NCBI GenBank assembly: GCA_020634575.1
Contig: JACKBM010000033.1
Coordinates: 8,987-72,986 of the forward strand
Direction of reading: 5' to 3'
From: Ardenticatenales bacterium
GTDB lineage: Bacteria; Chloroflexota; Anaerolineae; Promineifilales; Promineifilaceae
DNA: 64,000 nt
Both the position numbers and the translations under genes were made by a program. Below the pieces are notes generated by a model that was given only the letters and a program-made list of their open reading frames with translations, was not told the DNA's origin and ran no database searches. Of this stretch, positions 9,777 through 18,902 are shown piece by piece; the first letter of the stretch is position 1, and every line of letters starts with the position of its first letter.

Positions 9777-11255
9777 TCAGGGACATTCCAACCGGTACAA
9801 GTTATCCACAGTTGTTGGCTGATAGACACCGGCCGGATCCCCCAAATCATTGATCACCCGCTGAAAAAGCTGCACTTCTACCGCCACCAAACGGCTATCC
9901 GGGCCAGATTTAGCCCCCTGCCGGCAGGCATACTCCGCCCAGGGCTCGGCCGCCGCTCGCTCCTCGCGCAGGTTCTCCTCAAATTTCTTAAAACGCGCCG
10001 TTGGCCCTATCAACCAGCGATGACGCGTCCCATCAAACGGCACATCACGCTGGATATCCCACAGCTGGCCATCCTCGTATTCGCCTACCACGGCTATCCA
10101 GACGTCTGTCCCGGGTGTATCGCCGAAGGAAAACATGATCCAGCGCTGGGCCAAACCCGCCGCCCGGATCAAGCTGCCCGACACACCGGTGACTGCCGGC
10201 ACATTGGTGCCAAAGGCGCCTCGGCCCAGCAACCAGACCACACAAAACATGGTGTAAAGCAAAAAGGCCGAACTGAGGAGACGTCCCCCCAGGCGCAATC
10301 CCGCCACTGGCTGATAGTCTGGCGCTGCCAGGGACGCTGGTCGCGCCGGAAACGGCCCATAGCGCCGGACCAGCTTCACAAGCTTGCCGACCCATTCGCC
10401 ATCCCACCAGAGAAAATAGCTGGCCATCATGATCCACGAAAAGTTAGGCACGGCCATCAACATACCAATGCCCAGATGCAATAGATAACCTGATACCAAT
10501 GTCACCAGGCGTATGCGGGGTTGGCCCCAGGGGAAATAGAGCCAGATGATGAACCAGAGTTCGATAATCCAGGTGAGCCAGCCTATACCAACAAATGCCC
10601 AGGCCGGCAGAAAACTAAGCACCCAATCCGTAACCGGTGATGTCACAAACGTCATATTCAGGGCGTAATGCACAGCATTACCGTCAAACCAGGTGCCGCC
10701 GGGCATCTTGGTAATCGTCGTCTGGAAATAAATCAACGCCACCTGGAGCTGCGCCAGACGAATGGGCAGGGCGTAGCTGTACCGGTTTCGTGGCCGCCCG
10801 CGGCTAGCCAGCGAATATTGCTCGGCCAGGGGCAGGAACATCATCCAAAAACTCATGACGCTCATGACCACGTCAGCGCCGTTTATGATCAACGGCGACC
10901 GTTCCTGCACCGAGACCACGATCAGCCAGTTCAAAATCGCGGCCCAACGTACCTGCCAGCCCAGGATCAGGGCGATGGTCACGCCAATCCAGACCAGAAT
11001 CAGAACATAGGCCCAGGCTAATGAATCATGGAGAAAAAAGAGGGAGAAATCTTCAGGGGGCCAGAGAACAAAGCTGCCCTGTGGCGGCGTAATGCCTTTG
11101 TCGCTGAAAAAGAGGTCGGCAATAAAGAGATGGTAAATGGCATCCTTGAGTAGAATGAGGCCAAAAGCGATGCGGAAGATGGCGACCGGCCGGTTATCCA
11201 CCAACCCAAACCAGTAACGCCAATCCCAAACTTGCGTTCCTATGCGATTTTCCAC
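9777..11255 (-). CDS. HTTM-domain membrane protein (vitamin-K-dependent gamma-carboxylase-like family)
   Basis: The start is a GTG at 11255 with TAAGGAG six nt upstream. The 492-residue product has many hydrophobic segments. It also has the HTTM hallmarks: an early RIAFGLILLKDAIYH helix, then LAQLQVALIYFQTTITKMPGGTWFDGNAVHYALN, quoted here only for its Q-x-x-L-x-Y-x-x-(T/A)-x-x-x-K and W-x-x-G-x-A-x-x-Y-x-L pattern. Bacterial HTTM proteins are relatives of gamma-glutamyl carboxylase, but their substrates are mostly unknown. It lies 143 bp downstream of ftsZ1 on the same strand, with a hairpin and its own possible -10 (TACAAT) between, so it is probably a separate transcript. No link to cell division is implied. 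Confidence 0.8.
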   Translation of the reverse strand: MENRIGTQVWDWRYWFGLVDNRPVAIFRIAFGLILLKDAIYHLFIADLFFSDKGITPPQGSFVLWPPEDFSLFFLHDSLAWAYVLILVWIGVTIALILGWQVRWAAILNWLIVVSVQERSPLIINGADVVMSVMSFWMMFLPLAEQYSLASRGRPRNRYSYALPIRLAQLQVALIYFQTTITKMPGGTWFDGNAVHYALNMTFVTSPVTDWVLSFLPAWAFVGIGWLTWIIELWFIIWLYFPWGQPRIRLVTLVSGYLLHLGIGMLMAVPNFSWIMMASYFLWWDGEWVGKLVKLVRRYGPFPARPASLAAPDYQPVAGLRLGGRLLSSAFLLYTMFCVVWLLGRGAFGTNVPAVTGVSGSLIRAAGLAQRWIMFSFGDTPGTDVWIAVVGEYEDGQLWDIQRDVPFDGTRHRWLIGPTARFKKFEENLREERAAAEPWAEYACRQGAKSGPDSRLVAVEVQLFQRVINDLGDPAGVYQPTTVDNLYRLECP

Positions 11256-11299
11256 AGTGCTCTCCTTACCTCAGCCGACGCTATTGTACCCCCAAACGC

Positions 11300-11333
11300 A
11301 ACAGTCTGGCGCCAATACTGACGCCAGACTGTT
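11300..11333 (-). terminator. Hairpin after ftsZ1
   Basis: A perfect 12-bp stem AACAGTCTGGCG / CGCCAGACTGTT with a 10-nt loop lies 66 bp past the ftsZ1 stop. It probably marks the end of the dcw transcript, although no strong U tract follows. Confidence 0.6.
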
Positions 11334-11398
11334 TGCAAGGACGGATGACTTCGTTGGCAGAACGAAGGTATCACACAATATGGTTGGTAGGGCGCAAT

Positions 11399-12574
11399 TT
11401 ATTGCTTGCGCCGCAGGAAAGCAGGGATCTCCAGATCGTCCGGGCGGAACTTGGCGCGCGCGTCATCCCGCTTGGGCGTCGCCGGCGCGTTGTCACGCAC
11501 CGGTCCGCTATCCCGGCTGACTTCCACCGGCTCTTCCTGACGCATCGGGGCTGGCCGCTGTGTCGCCACCGGCCGCGTCATATGGCGCAGCGGGACACTC
11601 TGGTCAAAACCCGTGGCAATCACCGTGATGCGCAGGTTGGAGCCCATCGTCTCATCAATCACCGCGCCGAAGATCAGGTTGACATCCGGGTGCGCGGTCT
11701 CGCGAATGATCTGGGCCGCCTGGTTGATCTCGTACAGGCTCATATCTGGCCCGCCGGTGACATTAAACAGGATGCCGCGAGCGCCGTCGATGGTCACGTC
11801 CAGCAACGGGCTGGCCAGCGCCTGCTCGGCCGCCACACGGGCCCGATCATCACCGCTGCCGTGGCCAACCGCCATCAACGCCGCGCCGCCCATCGACATG
11901 ATGGAGCGCACGTCGGCGAAGTCCAGGTTGATGAGGCCGGGCACGGTGATCAGCTCGCTGATGCCCTGAATACCTTGCCGCAAAACGTCATCCGCCATGC
12001 GGAAGGAGTCCATCAGCGTCATACGCTTGTCAGCGGTTTCCAGCAGCCGGTCGTTCGGGATGACAATCAGGGTGTCGACATGCTCTTTGAGCGCCTCGAT
12101 CCCTTCCTCGGCTGCGCGGGCCCGCTTGGTCCCCTCAAAGCTGAACGGGCGGGTCACAACGCCGATGGTCAATGCGCCATGCTCGCGGGCAACCTTGGCT
12201 ACTGTGGGCATCGCCCCGGTGCCAGTGCCGCCACCCATACCTGCGGTGATGAACACCATGTCGGAATCTTCCAGCAGCTTGTAAATCTCATCAGCCGACT
12301 CTTCAGCCGCCAGGCGCCCCTTCTCCGGATTGCCACCGGAGCCGAGGCCGCGGGTGCTGCGCTCGCCAATCATCAGCCGATTGCCGGCGTGGCTCAGCAT
12401 CAGCGCCTGGTTGTCCGTATTAATGGCGATAAAATCGACGCCGGCAATGCCCTCATCGATCATCCGGTCCACGGCATTGCTGCCGCCACCGCCAACGCCA
12501 ACCACCCGAATCATCGCCGTACCATCAGCACCCATTGCTCGTTCACTTTTTTGTTTCGATACTTTTTTATCCAT
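11399..12574 (-). CDS. ftsZ: Cell division protein FtsZ, copy 1 (3' end of the dcw cluster)
   Basis: FtsZ is the tubulin-like GTPase that forms the Z ring. The 391-residue protein has the glycine-rich start [12 protein letters not shown], the tubulin signature GGGTGTG (~113-119), NDRLL, and the T7 synergy loop NLDFADV (~215) needed for GTP hydrolysis in the polymer. A short variable linker leads to the C-terminal peptide IPAFLRRK, which binds FtsA/SepF-like partners. It is the last gene of the dcw operon, after ftsA, with a 156-bp repeat-bearing gap. A second full-length ftsZ is at 29898-31103. Both keep all GTPase motifs, so neither looks degenerate. Confidence 0.95.
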   Translation of the reverse strand: MDKKVSKQKSERAMGADGTAMIRVVGVGGGGSNAVDRMIDEGIAGVDFIAINTDNQALMLSHAGNRLMIGERSTRGLGSGGNPEKGRLAAEESADEIYKLLEDSDMVFITAGMGGGTGTGAMPTVAKVAREHGALTIGVVTRPFSFEGTKRARAAEEGIEALKEHVDTLIVIPNDRLLETADKRMTLMDSFRMADDVLRQGIQGISELITVPGLINLDFADVRSIMSMGGAALMAVGHGSGDDRARVAAEQALASPLLDVTIDGARGILFNVTGGPDMSLYEINQAAQIIRETAHPDVNLIFGAVIDETMGSNLRITVIATGFDQSVPLRHMTRPVATQRPAPMRQEEPVEVSRDSGPVRDNAPATPKRDDARAKFRPDDLEIPAFLRRKQ

Positions 12575-12607
12575 TAGAAACCTCTCCGTCCTATTGAGCT
12601 GTAGCGG

Positions 12608-12720
12608 TTAGCTATTAGCTGTTAGTAGATTTCGAGCGAGCCCCAGCTCGCGTCCATCTGAGCTTGGGCTCAAGCGGCCTCAATGAGCCCGCCAGTTGTT
12701 CACTAACAGCTAACAGCTAT
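12608..12720. repeat. TTAGCTGTTAG-type inverted repeat between ftsA and ftsZ1
   Basis: TTAGCTGTTAGT (12615-12626) and its exact complement (12702-12713) face each other, flanked by further degenerate copies (TTAGCTATTAGC, AACAGCTATGAGC). Between them are CGAGCGAGCCCCAGCTCG-like short inverted stretches. The same family occurs at 27883-28051, next to ftsL. It looks like a dispersed intergenic repeat that can fold into a hairpin. Confidence 0.65.
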
Positions 12721-12730
12721 GAGCTAAAAG

Positions 12731-13951
12731 CTATCCAGGCAACAACGCCCGCAAAAACTCACCAATTTTCAACCGATTACCAAAAATCCCTTGTGACGGG
12801 AGCGGTCGGAAGCTGCTTTCCTGGACCATACTCCAGCGCATCAAGCCGATGCTGGTGGTGTAGGCCGGTCCTTTCAGTGCATCGACCAGACCGACGAGAT
12901 TTTTGGGGCTGGCCACCCGGGCCGGCACGCCAAGGACTCGCTGGGCAACGTCAGCGATTCCCCGTAGCTGGGCACAGCCACCCGTCAGCACAATACCGGC
13001 CGGTAGCAACCCGTCGTAACCCGACTCCCGAATCTCGTTCAACACGATTTGGAACATCTCTTCAACCCGCGCTTCAATCACCGAAGCCAGGTCCTGACGT
13101 CCCACCTGAATCTTTTCACCGCTGAACGGCTCCACCGTGAAGACAAAGCTGGAATCAATCTGATCCGGCCGGCAATCACCGTATTGCAGCTTCACCCGCT
13201 CGGCTACCTCAAACGGCACCCGCAACCCGATGGCGATGTCGTTGGTGATATGGCTGCCGCCTATCGGCACCACCTTGGTGTGCCAGGCCGAGCCATCCAC
13301 GTAAAGCGCGATGTCGGTCGTGCCGCCGCCGATGTCGGCGACGATGACGCCCATGTTGCGCTCCGTCGATTCCAGCACCGCCTCACCAGAGGCCAGCGCA
13401 TTCAACACAAAATCCTCCGCCTGAATGCCAACGTTGTCAGCACACTGCGTCAGGTTCATCAGGGCCGGCGTCGCCGCCGTGACGATGTGGGCATCCACTT
13501 CCAGCCGGGCGCCATGCATCCCGAGTGGACTCAGGACGCCGCCCTGATTATCAACTTTGAAGTTTTGCGGAATAACGTGCAGCACCTGCCGGTTGCGCGG
13601 CACCGGGATCGCCTGGGCCGCATCCAGCGCCCGGCCGACGTCTTCAACCGTCACCCCGGAGCCGTTCCGGTTAATTGCCGAAACGCCCGCATTGTTGTAG
13701 CAGGCGATATGCTCACCCGCGACGTTGATGTACGCCTGTGACAGGTCGTAGCCGGAGGTTTGCTCCGCCTTCTCCACCGCCTTGGCGATGGCCGCCGACG
13801 CCTCTGCCGCGTTGACGATCATGCCCTTACGCACCCCTTTGGAGGGCACGATGCCCAGGCCGATGATCCTGAGCTGGCCCTGCCAGACCTCGCCCACGAC
13901 CGCACAGATTTTTGTTGTGCCAATATCGATACCAAAAATTACTTCTGCCAT
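12731..13951 (-). CDS. ftsA: Cell division protein FtsA
   Basis: FtsA is an actin-like ATPase that tethers FtsZ to the membrane and recruits later divisome proteins. The start is placed at 13951 (MAEVIFGIDIGTTK), because the open frame further upstream reads as the shadow of ftsQ. The 406 residues have the phosphate-1 motif GIDIGTTKI, an SHS2/1C region, phosphate-2 DIGGGTTD, the adenosine motif VLTGGCAQLRG, and end in a basic-hydrophobic helix (IGEFLRALLPG) typical of the membrane-targeting tail. It sits between ftsQ (28 bp upstream) and ftsZ1, the classic ftsQAZ order. Confidence 0.94.
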   Translation of the reverse strand: MAEVIFGIDIGTTKICAVVGEVWQGQLRIIGLGIVPSKGVRKGMIVNAAEASAAIAKAVEKAEQTSGYDLSQAYINVAGEHIACYNNAGVSAINRNGSGVTVEDVGRALDAAQAIPVPRNRQVLHVIPQNFKVDNQGGVLSPLGMHGARLEVDAHIVTAATPALMNLTQCADNVGIQAEDFVLNALASGEAVLESTERNMGVIVADIGGGTTDIALYVDGSAWHTKVVPIGGSHITNDIAIGLRVPFEVAERVKLQYGDCRPDQIDSSFVFTVEPFSGEKIQVGRQDLASVIEARVEEMFQIVLNEIRESGYDGLLPAGIVLTGGCAQLRGIADVAQRVLGVPARVASPKNLVGLVDALKGPAYTTSIGLMRWSMVQESSFRPLPSQGIFGNRLKIGEFLRALLPG

Positions 13952-13979
13952 GAGATGTCCTGTCCTTGCTAAAGACCCG

Positions 13980-14903
13980 TCAACTGCGCAAGCCAAAAGC
14001 CCGGTAATAGGGCTTGGTTGGATTGCTGACACTGATGTACTCGGGTTGCAGCGAACGCTCCTGTAAATCAGTGACAATTGCTTGGTACACAACCAGCTTC
14101 TGATGCATGTTCGTCCCGACACCCAGATAGACGCGCCATCCCTGGGGGTCATCAAAGCTCAAACCATCGTTGGGCCGATAGTAGAGCGTCCCCAGATTGG
14201 GTCGGAGCGCTTGCAGCTGTTGTGCGCCTGCCAGTAACTCCAGGGGAATAAATGCCCGTAGCAGATTCCCCTCGGCATCCTCCATCACCTCTGTACTCTC
14301 TGATTGGATGTGCAACAGCTCGGGCATCTCCCGCCGGGCCGGCATCAAATAGCCCTGGTTGTTGATCCAATACTCTTTCCCAGCCTGCTGCCAAATTGCC
14401 ACCGGGGTATCTTCCTGGACGGCGATATGGACCAGGTTGGGCCATTCCAGCGTAACCGTGGCTGAAATCACCCCCGGCAACTCGTTAATACGGGCCGCCG
14501 CCTGCTCCGGACTTGCGGAGAAGATGTGTGCGCCGGCCAGGCCACTTGCCCCCACGATCTCATCCGGTGAGATTGTCGAAATGCCCTCAACCGGAATGTA
14601 GGTCAGATAAAAATCACCTTTGATGCCGATGGTATACATGGCATAGAGGCTCACGCAGAGCAGCGCGATGCTGATCCAGCGCGGCGAGCTGACCATTTGC
14701 TTCACGGTCGCCGTGGGCAGCTTCATCTGGATGCGCTGCTGCCGGTTCCGTCGCCGGCGGCGCTGCGCCCCTTCCCCGACTACATTGCGGGGCATTGGGA
14801 TGGCGGTTGATTGGACTCGCCGCACCCGTGGCTGCTTGCGCAAGCGCCGGGGCCGATTACCCTTACCGCGCCCTGTTAAATCTCTGGAAATCCCTGGTAA
14901 CAT
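13980..14903 (-). CDS. ftsQ: Cell division protein FtsQ/DivIB
   Basis: A bitopic divisome protein linking early and late division steps. The chosen start (14903) lies 41 bp after ddl. The frame is open to 14999, but that would overlap ddl and no start has a good ribosome site, so the N-terminus is uncertain. The product (~307 aa) has a long Arg-rich cytoplasmic tail (RRRRRNRQQR), one transmembrane helix (ISIALLCVSLYAMYTIG), then a POTRA-type domain starting with V-E-G-I-S-T-I and E-L-P-G-V-I-S-A-T-V-x-x-x-W-P, followed by the FtsQ beta domain. The position between ddl and ftsA supports the call. Confidence 0.9.
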   Translation of the reverse strand: MLPGISRDLTGRGKGNRPRRLRKQPRVRRVQSTAIPMPRNVVGEGAQRRRRRNRQQRIQMKLPTATVKQMVSSPRWISIALLCVSLYAMYTIGIKGDFYLTYIPVEGISTISPDEIVGASGLAGAHIFSASPEQAAARINELPGVISATVTLEWPNLVHIAVQEDTPVAIWQQAGKEYWINNQGYLMPARREMPELLHIQSESTEVMEDAEGNLLRAFIPLELLAGAQQLQALRPNLGTLYYRPNDGLSFDDPQGWRVYLGVGTNMHQKLVVYQAIVTDLQERSLQPEYISVSNPTKPYYRAFGLRS

Positions 14904-14943
14904 AAGAATTAGTCCACAACTAAGCTGCTGTCGCAGCCAACCA

Positions 14944-16050
14944 TTACAACGTTGTCCGTAACCCTCTCTTTTCCTCATGTCGCTCCAGCGCCAGCTCAAT
15001 CAACCTGTCCAACAGTTGACCATACGGCAGGCCTGTCGCCTCCCAGAGTTTGGGATACATCGAAATGCTCGTGAAGCCGGGAATAGTGTTGATTTCATTG
15101 AGATAGATCCGGCCGGTCGCCTTCTCCATCAGCAAATCAACTCGTCCCATGCCCGCACAATCAATGGCCCGGTAAGCCCTTAAGGCCAGCCGCCGGACCT
15201 CCGCCGCTTCTGTCTCGCTCAGCGGCGCCGGTATCAGCAATTCGGAATCATCGCTGATGTATTTCGCTTCATAATCATAAAATTCGCGCCGCGGCCGAAC
15301 CTCGCCCACAATGCTCGCTTCCGGCTCGGCGTTGCCCAGCACGGCCACTTCGAGTTCACGCACCACGGCACCTTGCTCAACCACGACCCGCCGGTCGTAC
15401 TCGAAGGCTGCGTTCAGACCAGCTACCAAGGCAGCCTGGTCCTTGCACTTGTTGATGCCTACGCTGGAGCCGAGATTGGCCGGCTTGGTAAACAACGGGT
15501 AGACCAGCTCGTTCTCCAGAATTTCGATGACGCGCTCCGGCATTTGCCGCCATTTGTCTGCCGTCACCAGTTGCCAGGGCAGCACCGGTATCCCGTTGGC
15601 CGCCATGACCATCTTGAAGATCGCCTTGTCCATGCCCACCGCTGAGCCGACCACTCCGGCGCCGACATACGGCATCCCGGCCATCTCCAGCAAACCCTGG
15701 ACGGTCCCGTCCTCGCCGTAGGTGCCGTGCAAAATCGGGATCAGGACGTCCAATCCTTCTCCCTCCAGCTCGACGACGTGACCGGGATTGGCGTCATCCA
15801 ACCGTACCAGGGCATGACGTTCCGGGTCGGGCAATAGGGAGACCGGTTGCGCATCAGCCATCTCACCGCTGTCCAGGGCAGCCATAGCGCCGCCGAGGAG
15901 CCACCGGCCGGTCCGGCTGATCCCAATCTCCACCACCTCATATTTATTTCGGTCCAGAGCCGCCATGACCGAGCGCGCCGACTGCAGCGAGACCTCATGC
16001 TCACCCGACCGACCGCCAAAAATCACACCAACCCTGATCTTCTTGCCCAT
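14944..16050 (-). CDS. ddl: D-alanine--D-alanine ligase
   Basis: An ATP-grasp enzyme that makes D-Ala-D-Ala for the UDP-MurNAc pentapeptide. The 368 residues begin [16 protein letters not shown], the signature of DdlA-type ligases. They include [15 protein letters not shown], the [11 protein letters not shown] loop, the metal-binding GRVDLL and the terminal [24 protein letters not shown]-alanine could come from the alanine racemase at 51755-52912. It follows murB with a 158-bp gap filled by TGTCATCCC-type repeats, which is unusual inside this otherwise tight operon. Confidence 0.95.
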   Translation of the reverse strand: MGKKIRVGVIFGGRSGEHEVSLQSARSVMAALDRNKYEVVEIGISRTGRWLLGGAMAALDSGEMADAQPVSLLPDPERHALVRLDDANPGHVVELEGEGLDVLIPILHGTYGEDGTVQGLLEMAGMPYVGAGVVGSAVGMDKAIFKMVMAANGIPVLPWQLVTADKWRQMPERVIEILENELVYPLFTKPANLGSSVGINKCKDQAALVAGLNAAFEYDRRVVVEQGAVVRELEVAVLGNAEPEASIVGEVRPRREFYDYEAKYISDDSELLIPAPLSETEAAEVRRLALRAYRAIDCAGMGRVDLLMEKATGRIYLNEINTIPGFTSISMYPKLWEATGLPYGQLLDRLIELALERHEEKRGLRTTL

Positions 16051-16080
16051 AAAACGCCTAAACCGCTAACAACCTTGACG

Positions 16081-16206
16081 TGTCATCCCTGAGCGCAGCG
16101 AGGGACCCCTTTCGGCTCCGCCTCAAGGTGACACTCCTGTCATCCCGAGCGCAGCGACCCTTCGCGTTGCTCAGGGTGACACCCTGTCATCCCGAACGTA
16201 GCGAGG
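16081..16206. repeat. Three TGTCATCCCgAGCGcAGCGAggga elements between murB and ddl
   Basis: Copies begin at 16081, about 16138 and about 16187. The first two are each closed by an inverted partner (TCAAGGTGACA, TCAGGGTGACA), so they can fold as hairpins of TGTCATCC... with ...GGTGACA. Related copies (GCTCGGAATGACA) occur at 53893-53972. This is a dispersed repeat type seen in many bacterial genomes, here inserted in the dcw operon. Confidence 0.75.
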
Positions 16207-16208
16207 GA

Positions 16209-17177
16209 CTATTCCTCTTCAAACTCAAAATTCCAATCACCAACCAGCTCAACTTCCAGATCCATCTCAATGCCAAACTTGGTCCGCACCACGTGCCACG
16301 CCTCCGCGATCAACTCGCGAATATCCTCGGCCCGGCAGTTGTCCTCGTTGACAAAGAAGTTGGCGTGCTTATCCGAGATCACCGCCCCACCAATACGCAT
16401 CCCTTTGAGACCAGCCGTCTCAATAAGGTAGCCCGCGTAATAATGGTCCGGGTTCTTGAACATCGAGCCGGTGCTGGCCCCGCCGGGCTGCGTCTGCTTG
16501 CGGTGGGCGATAAAGGCATCGGCCCGGCCCAGCAGGATCTCCGGCGCTTCCGGCTTCAAAATGAGCTCCACATCCAGCACCACCCGGCGCGGGACGTCGT
16601 CAAAATGCTCTTCTTTCAACACGCTGTTGCGGTATTCGAAGCCCATCTGCTCGTTATTGATGATTTCTTGCCCTTTACCCGGTGTCCAGACCTTAACCGC
16701 CCGTACACAATCGCTCATATCGCCACCGTGGGCGCCGGCATTGCCCACGACTGCGCCACCAACCGTGCCCGGGATGCTGACGGCCCACTCCAGACCGCCC
16801 AACCCCTTGGCCATACATTGGCGGGCCAGCGACGACAGGTTCACCCCGGCATCCGCCGTACAAACCACACCGGCCCCACTATGGCGGAAGCTGATGTTCT
16901 TGGCCCGGTTGTGGATGACTAACCCCGGTAACCCTTCGTCAGCGACGAGGATGTTGGAGCCGCCGCCCAGAATGAAATAGGGCATTTGCTGGGCATAGGC
17001 TAGCTCAGCAGCCATCTGCAGCTCGTCAGCGGAGTTCACGGCAACATAAAGTTCTGCCCGACCACCGACACGCGCGGAGGTGTAACGACCAATCGGCTCA
17101 TTGAGCTTGAAGCGATCGCCGAAAATGTCACGGAAGTTTGCCAGAATGGCTTCGGTCACAATCGTTCTCAGTTCCAT
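16209..17177 (-). CDS. murB: UDP-N-acetylenolpyruvoylglucosamine reductase
   Basis: A flavoenzyme that reduces UDP-GlcNAc-enolpyruvate to UDP-MurNAc with NADPH. The 322 residues contain the FAD-binding YTSARVGGRAEL and GGGSNILV, IPGTVGGAVVGNAGAHGGD, the Y-R-N-S motif, and GSMFKNP with the proton-donor serine. The final Glu lies in an SDKHANFFVN region. Features agree with the common MurB class. It is tightly packed behind the 49-aa ORF (2 bp) and murC. Confidence 0.95.
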   Translation of the reverse strand: MELRTIVTEAILANFRDIFGDRFKLNEPIGRYTSARVGGRAELYVAVNSADELQMAAELAYAQQMPYFILGGGSNILVADEGLPGLVIHNRAKNISFRHSGAGVVCTADAGVNLSSLARQCMAKGLGGLEWAVSIPGTVGGAVVGNAGAHGGDMSDCVRAVKVWTPGKGQEIINNEQMGFEYRNSVLKEEHFDDVPRRVVLDVELILKPEAPEILLGRADAFIAHRKQTQPGGASTGSMFKNPDHYYAGYLIETAGLKGMRIGGAVISDKHANFFVNEDNCRAEDIRELIAEAWHVVRTKFGIEMDLEVELVGDWNFEFEEE

Positions 17178-17179
17178 TA

Positions 17180-17329
17180 CTAAATACCCTTCTCTTCCAG
17201 TTTGCTGACAAGCCGGCGGATCACATCAACGGAGACCTGCATCTTGACGACCTCTGTCTTTGTGTCCTTTTGCTTCTTTCCAGCCGGTTTTTTCTCTGAA
17301 CCTTTCTTGCCTGTTGTTTTAGTGGCCAT
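17180..17329 (-). CDS. Small Lys-rich 49-aa protein in the dcw cluster
   Basis: A short ORF starting at 17329 with AAGGA nine nt upstream and ending 2 bp before murB. It is strongly basic in its first half (repeated KK, EKKPAGKK) and has a predicted helix in the second half (VSVDVIRRLVSKLEEKG). It has no recognised family. Its perfect fit between murC and murB with its own ribosome site argues for real translation. The basic tail might bind nucleic acid or membrane, but this is speculation. Confidence 0.55.
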   Translation of the reverse strand: MATKTTGKKGSEKKPAGKKQKDTKTEVVKMQVSVDVIRRLVSKLEEKGI

Positions 17330-17415
17330 GGTCTGCATTCCTTGGTCCGGTAGCTGTCGGGTGTTGGGCAACTTCCAGCGTCCAGACCGAACGAATCACT
17401 AGTTTTCAACAATAA

Positions 17416-18900
17416 TCAGGAAACCTGCCGACGATTCAGATTTGCCTTTAATCCATCCAGGACCCATTGCCCGACCGCGTTGCCGTCACCGGCGCCGAAA
17501 GTGACGAGCACATCGCCTGGTTGAATATGATCCAATAAGTAAGCGGCCGCGGCTTCGCGCGCGCCGATGTAATGAGCAGCCGGGTGGGTCATCTGCGCCA
17601 CCACCTGGGCGGAATCGATACCCAATGTATCTGTCTCCCGGCTGCGATAAATGTCAAGCACAATCACTTCATCCGCGGCGCCGAAAGCAGCGGCAAATTC
17701 GCGCTGCAACAACTTGGTGCGGCTATAAGTGTGCGGTTGCCAGACCGCCCATAGTTTCCGCTCGCCGTATTGCTGCCGCAACGCAGCTAAGATGACTCTT
17801 ATCTCGGTCGGATGATGGCCGTAATCGTCTACGATCACGACATCCCCCGCCGTCCCAATGTGCTGCAGCCGGCGATTGACGCCACCGAAGCTGGCCAGCG
17901 CCTGGCTGCACTCCTGGAACGGGATCTCTTCGTGCAAGCCAACGGCCAGAGCCGCCAGCGCGTTTAGCACATTGTGCCGACCGGCCAGCCGCAGCCGCAC
18001 CAGGCCGAGGGTCTCCCCATTCAGGGTCACCAGGAAGTCAGAGCCGCCAGCCTGGTTGGGCTGGAAATCTGTGGCCAGCAGGTGATCAGCACCGGCCGGT
18101 ACCTGCTCTGCCTCAAAACCGAATGCCATCACCCGTGTGCCCGCCGCCTGAGCCGCGCCAAGCAACTGGCGCGTCTGCGGGTCATCGCTGCAACCAACAA
18201 ACAAACCTTCAGCCGGCAGCAAAGCAATAAAACGAGCAAAGGCGTCCAGGTAATCCGCCTCAGTCGGGTAAATGTCCGGATGGTCATGCTCCACGTTGGT
18301 CACCACCGCCACCAGCGGCCGCAACCCGAGGAACATATGGTCATACTCATCCGCTTCGACTATAAAATGACGCCCGTCACCGGCGCGGCCGTGACCCAGC
18401 AACCCAGGCAATTCACCGCCTACAATCACCGTCGGATCCTGGCCGGTCGCCATAAAAATCTGGGCCAGCATACCCGTGGTCGAGGTTTTGCCGTGCGTGC
18501 CGGCCACGGCGATACCGCGATAATCAGCCATCATCCGGCCCAGCAGGTCCGCTCGTTTCAGCACCGGGACGCCGGCCGCGCGGGCTGCCTGGAGTTCGGG
18601 GTTACCGGCCGGTATCGCCGACGAAATTACCACCCAATCCGCACCCGCTATCTGCGCCGCCGCATGACCCTCATAAACGGTCGCCCCAGCTGCCACCAGA
18701 CTTTCCGTCTGCGCATTGGCCTGCATGTCCGACCCGGACACCGTCACCCCCTGCCCTAGCAGCACATGGGCGATAGCCGACATCCCGGCCCCGGCAATGC
18801 CGATAATATGAATATGCATTTCCGGACGAACAACCCAGGGGTCGTTCTGAACATTCTCAGCCATAACAGCTCGGGTCAAGACGGGTACTGCTGTCTGCAT
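17416..18900 (-). CDS. murC: UDP-N-acetylmuramate--L-alanine ligase
   Basis: It adds L-Ala to UDP-MurNAc, the first amino acid of the stem peptide. The 494-residue Mur ligase shows the N-terminal HIIGIAGAGMSAIA, P-loop AGTHGKTST, EADEYD, NVEHDHPDIY, and the C-terminal VDDYGHHPTEI with RPHTYSR-like QPHTYSR. The start is ATG 18900 or GTG 18903, overlapping the upstream stop. The first ~28 residues are extra relative to the core, and internal methionines before AENVQ and HIHIIG are possible starts, since none has a good ribosome site. Gene order cvpA-like, murC, small ORF, murB, ddl is compact. Confidence 0.95.
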   Translation of the reverse strand: MQTAVPVLTRAVMAENVQNDPWVVRPEMHIHIIGIAGAGMSAIAHVLLGQGVTVSGSDMQANAQTESLVAAGATVYEGHAAAQIAGADWVVISSAIPAGNPELQAARAAGVPVLKRADLLGRMMADYRGIAVAGTHGKTSTTGMLAQIFMATGQDPTVIVGGELPGLLGHGRAGDGRHFIVEADEYDHMFLGLRPLVAVVTNVEHDHPDIYPTEADYLDAFARFIALLPAEGLFVGCSDDPQTRQLLGAAQAAGTRVMAFGFEAEQVPAGADHLLATDFQPNQAGGSDFLVTLNGETLGLVRLRLAGRHNVLNALAALAVGLHEEIPFQECSQALASFGGVNRRLQHIGTAGDVVIVDDYGHHPTEIRVILAALRQQYGERKLWAVWQPHTYSRTKLLQREFAAAFGAADEVIVLDIYRSRETDTLGIDSAQVVAQMTHPAAHYIGAREAAAAYLLDHIQPGDVLVTFGAGDGNAVGQWVLDGLKANLNRRQVS

Positions 18901-18902
18901 CA

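Noticed and set aside
11333..12577. 414-aa plus-strand ORF opposite ftsZ1
   Set aside because: It lies exactly over the conserved ftsZ reading frame; His/Arg-rich composition typical of an antisense shadow.
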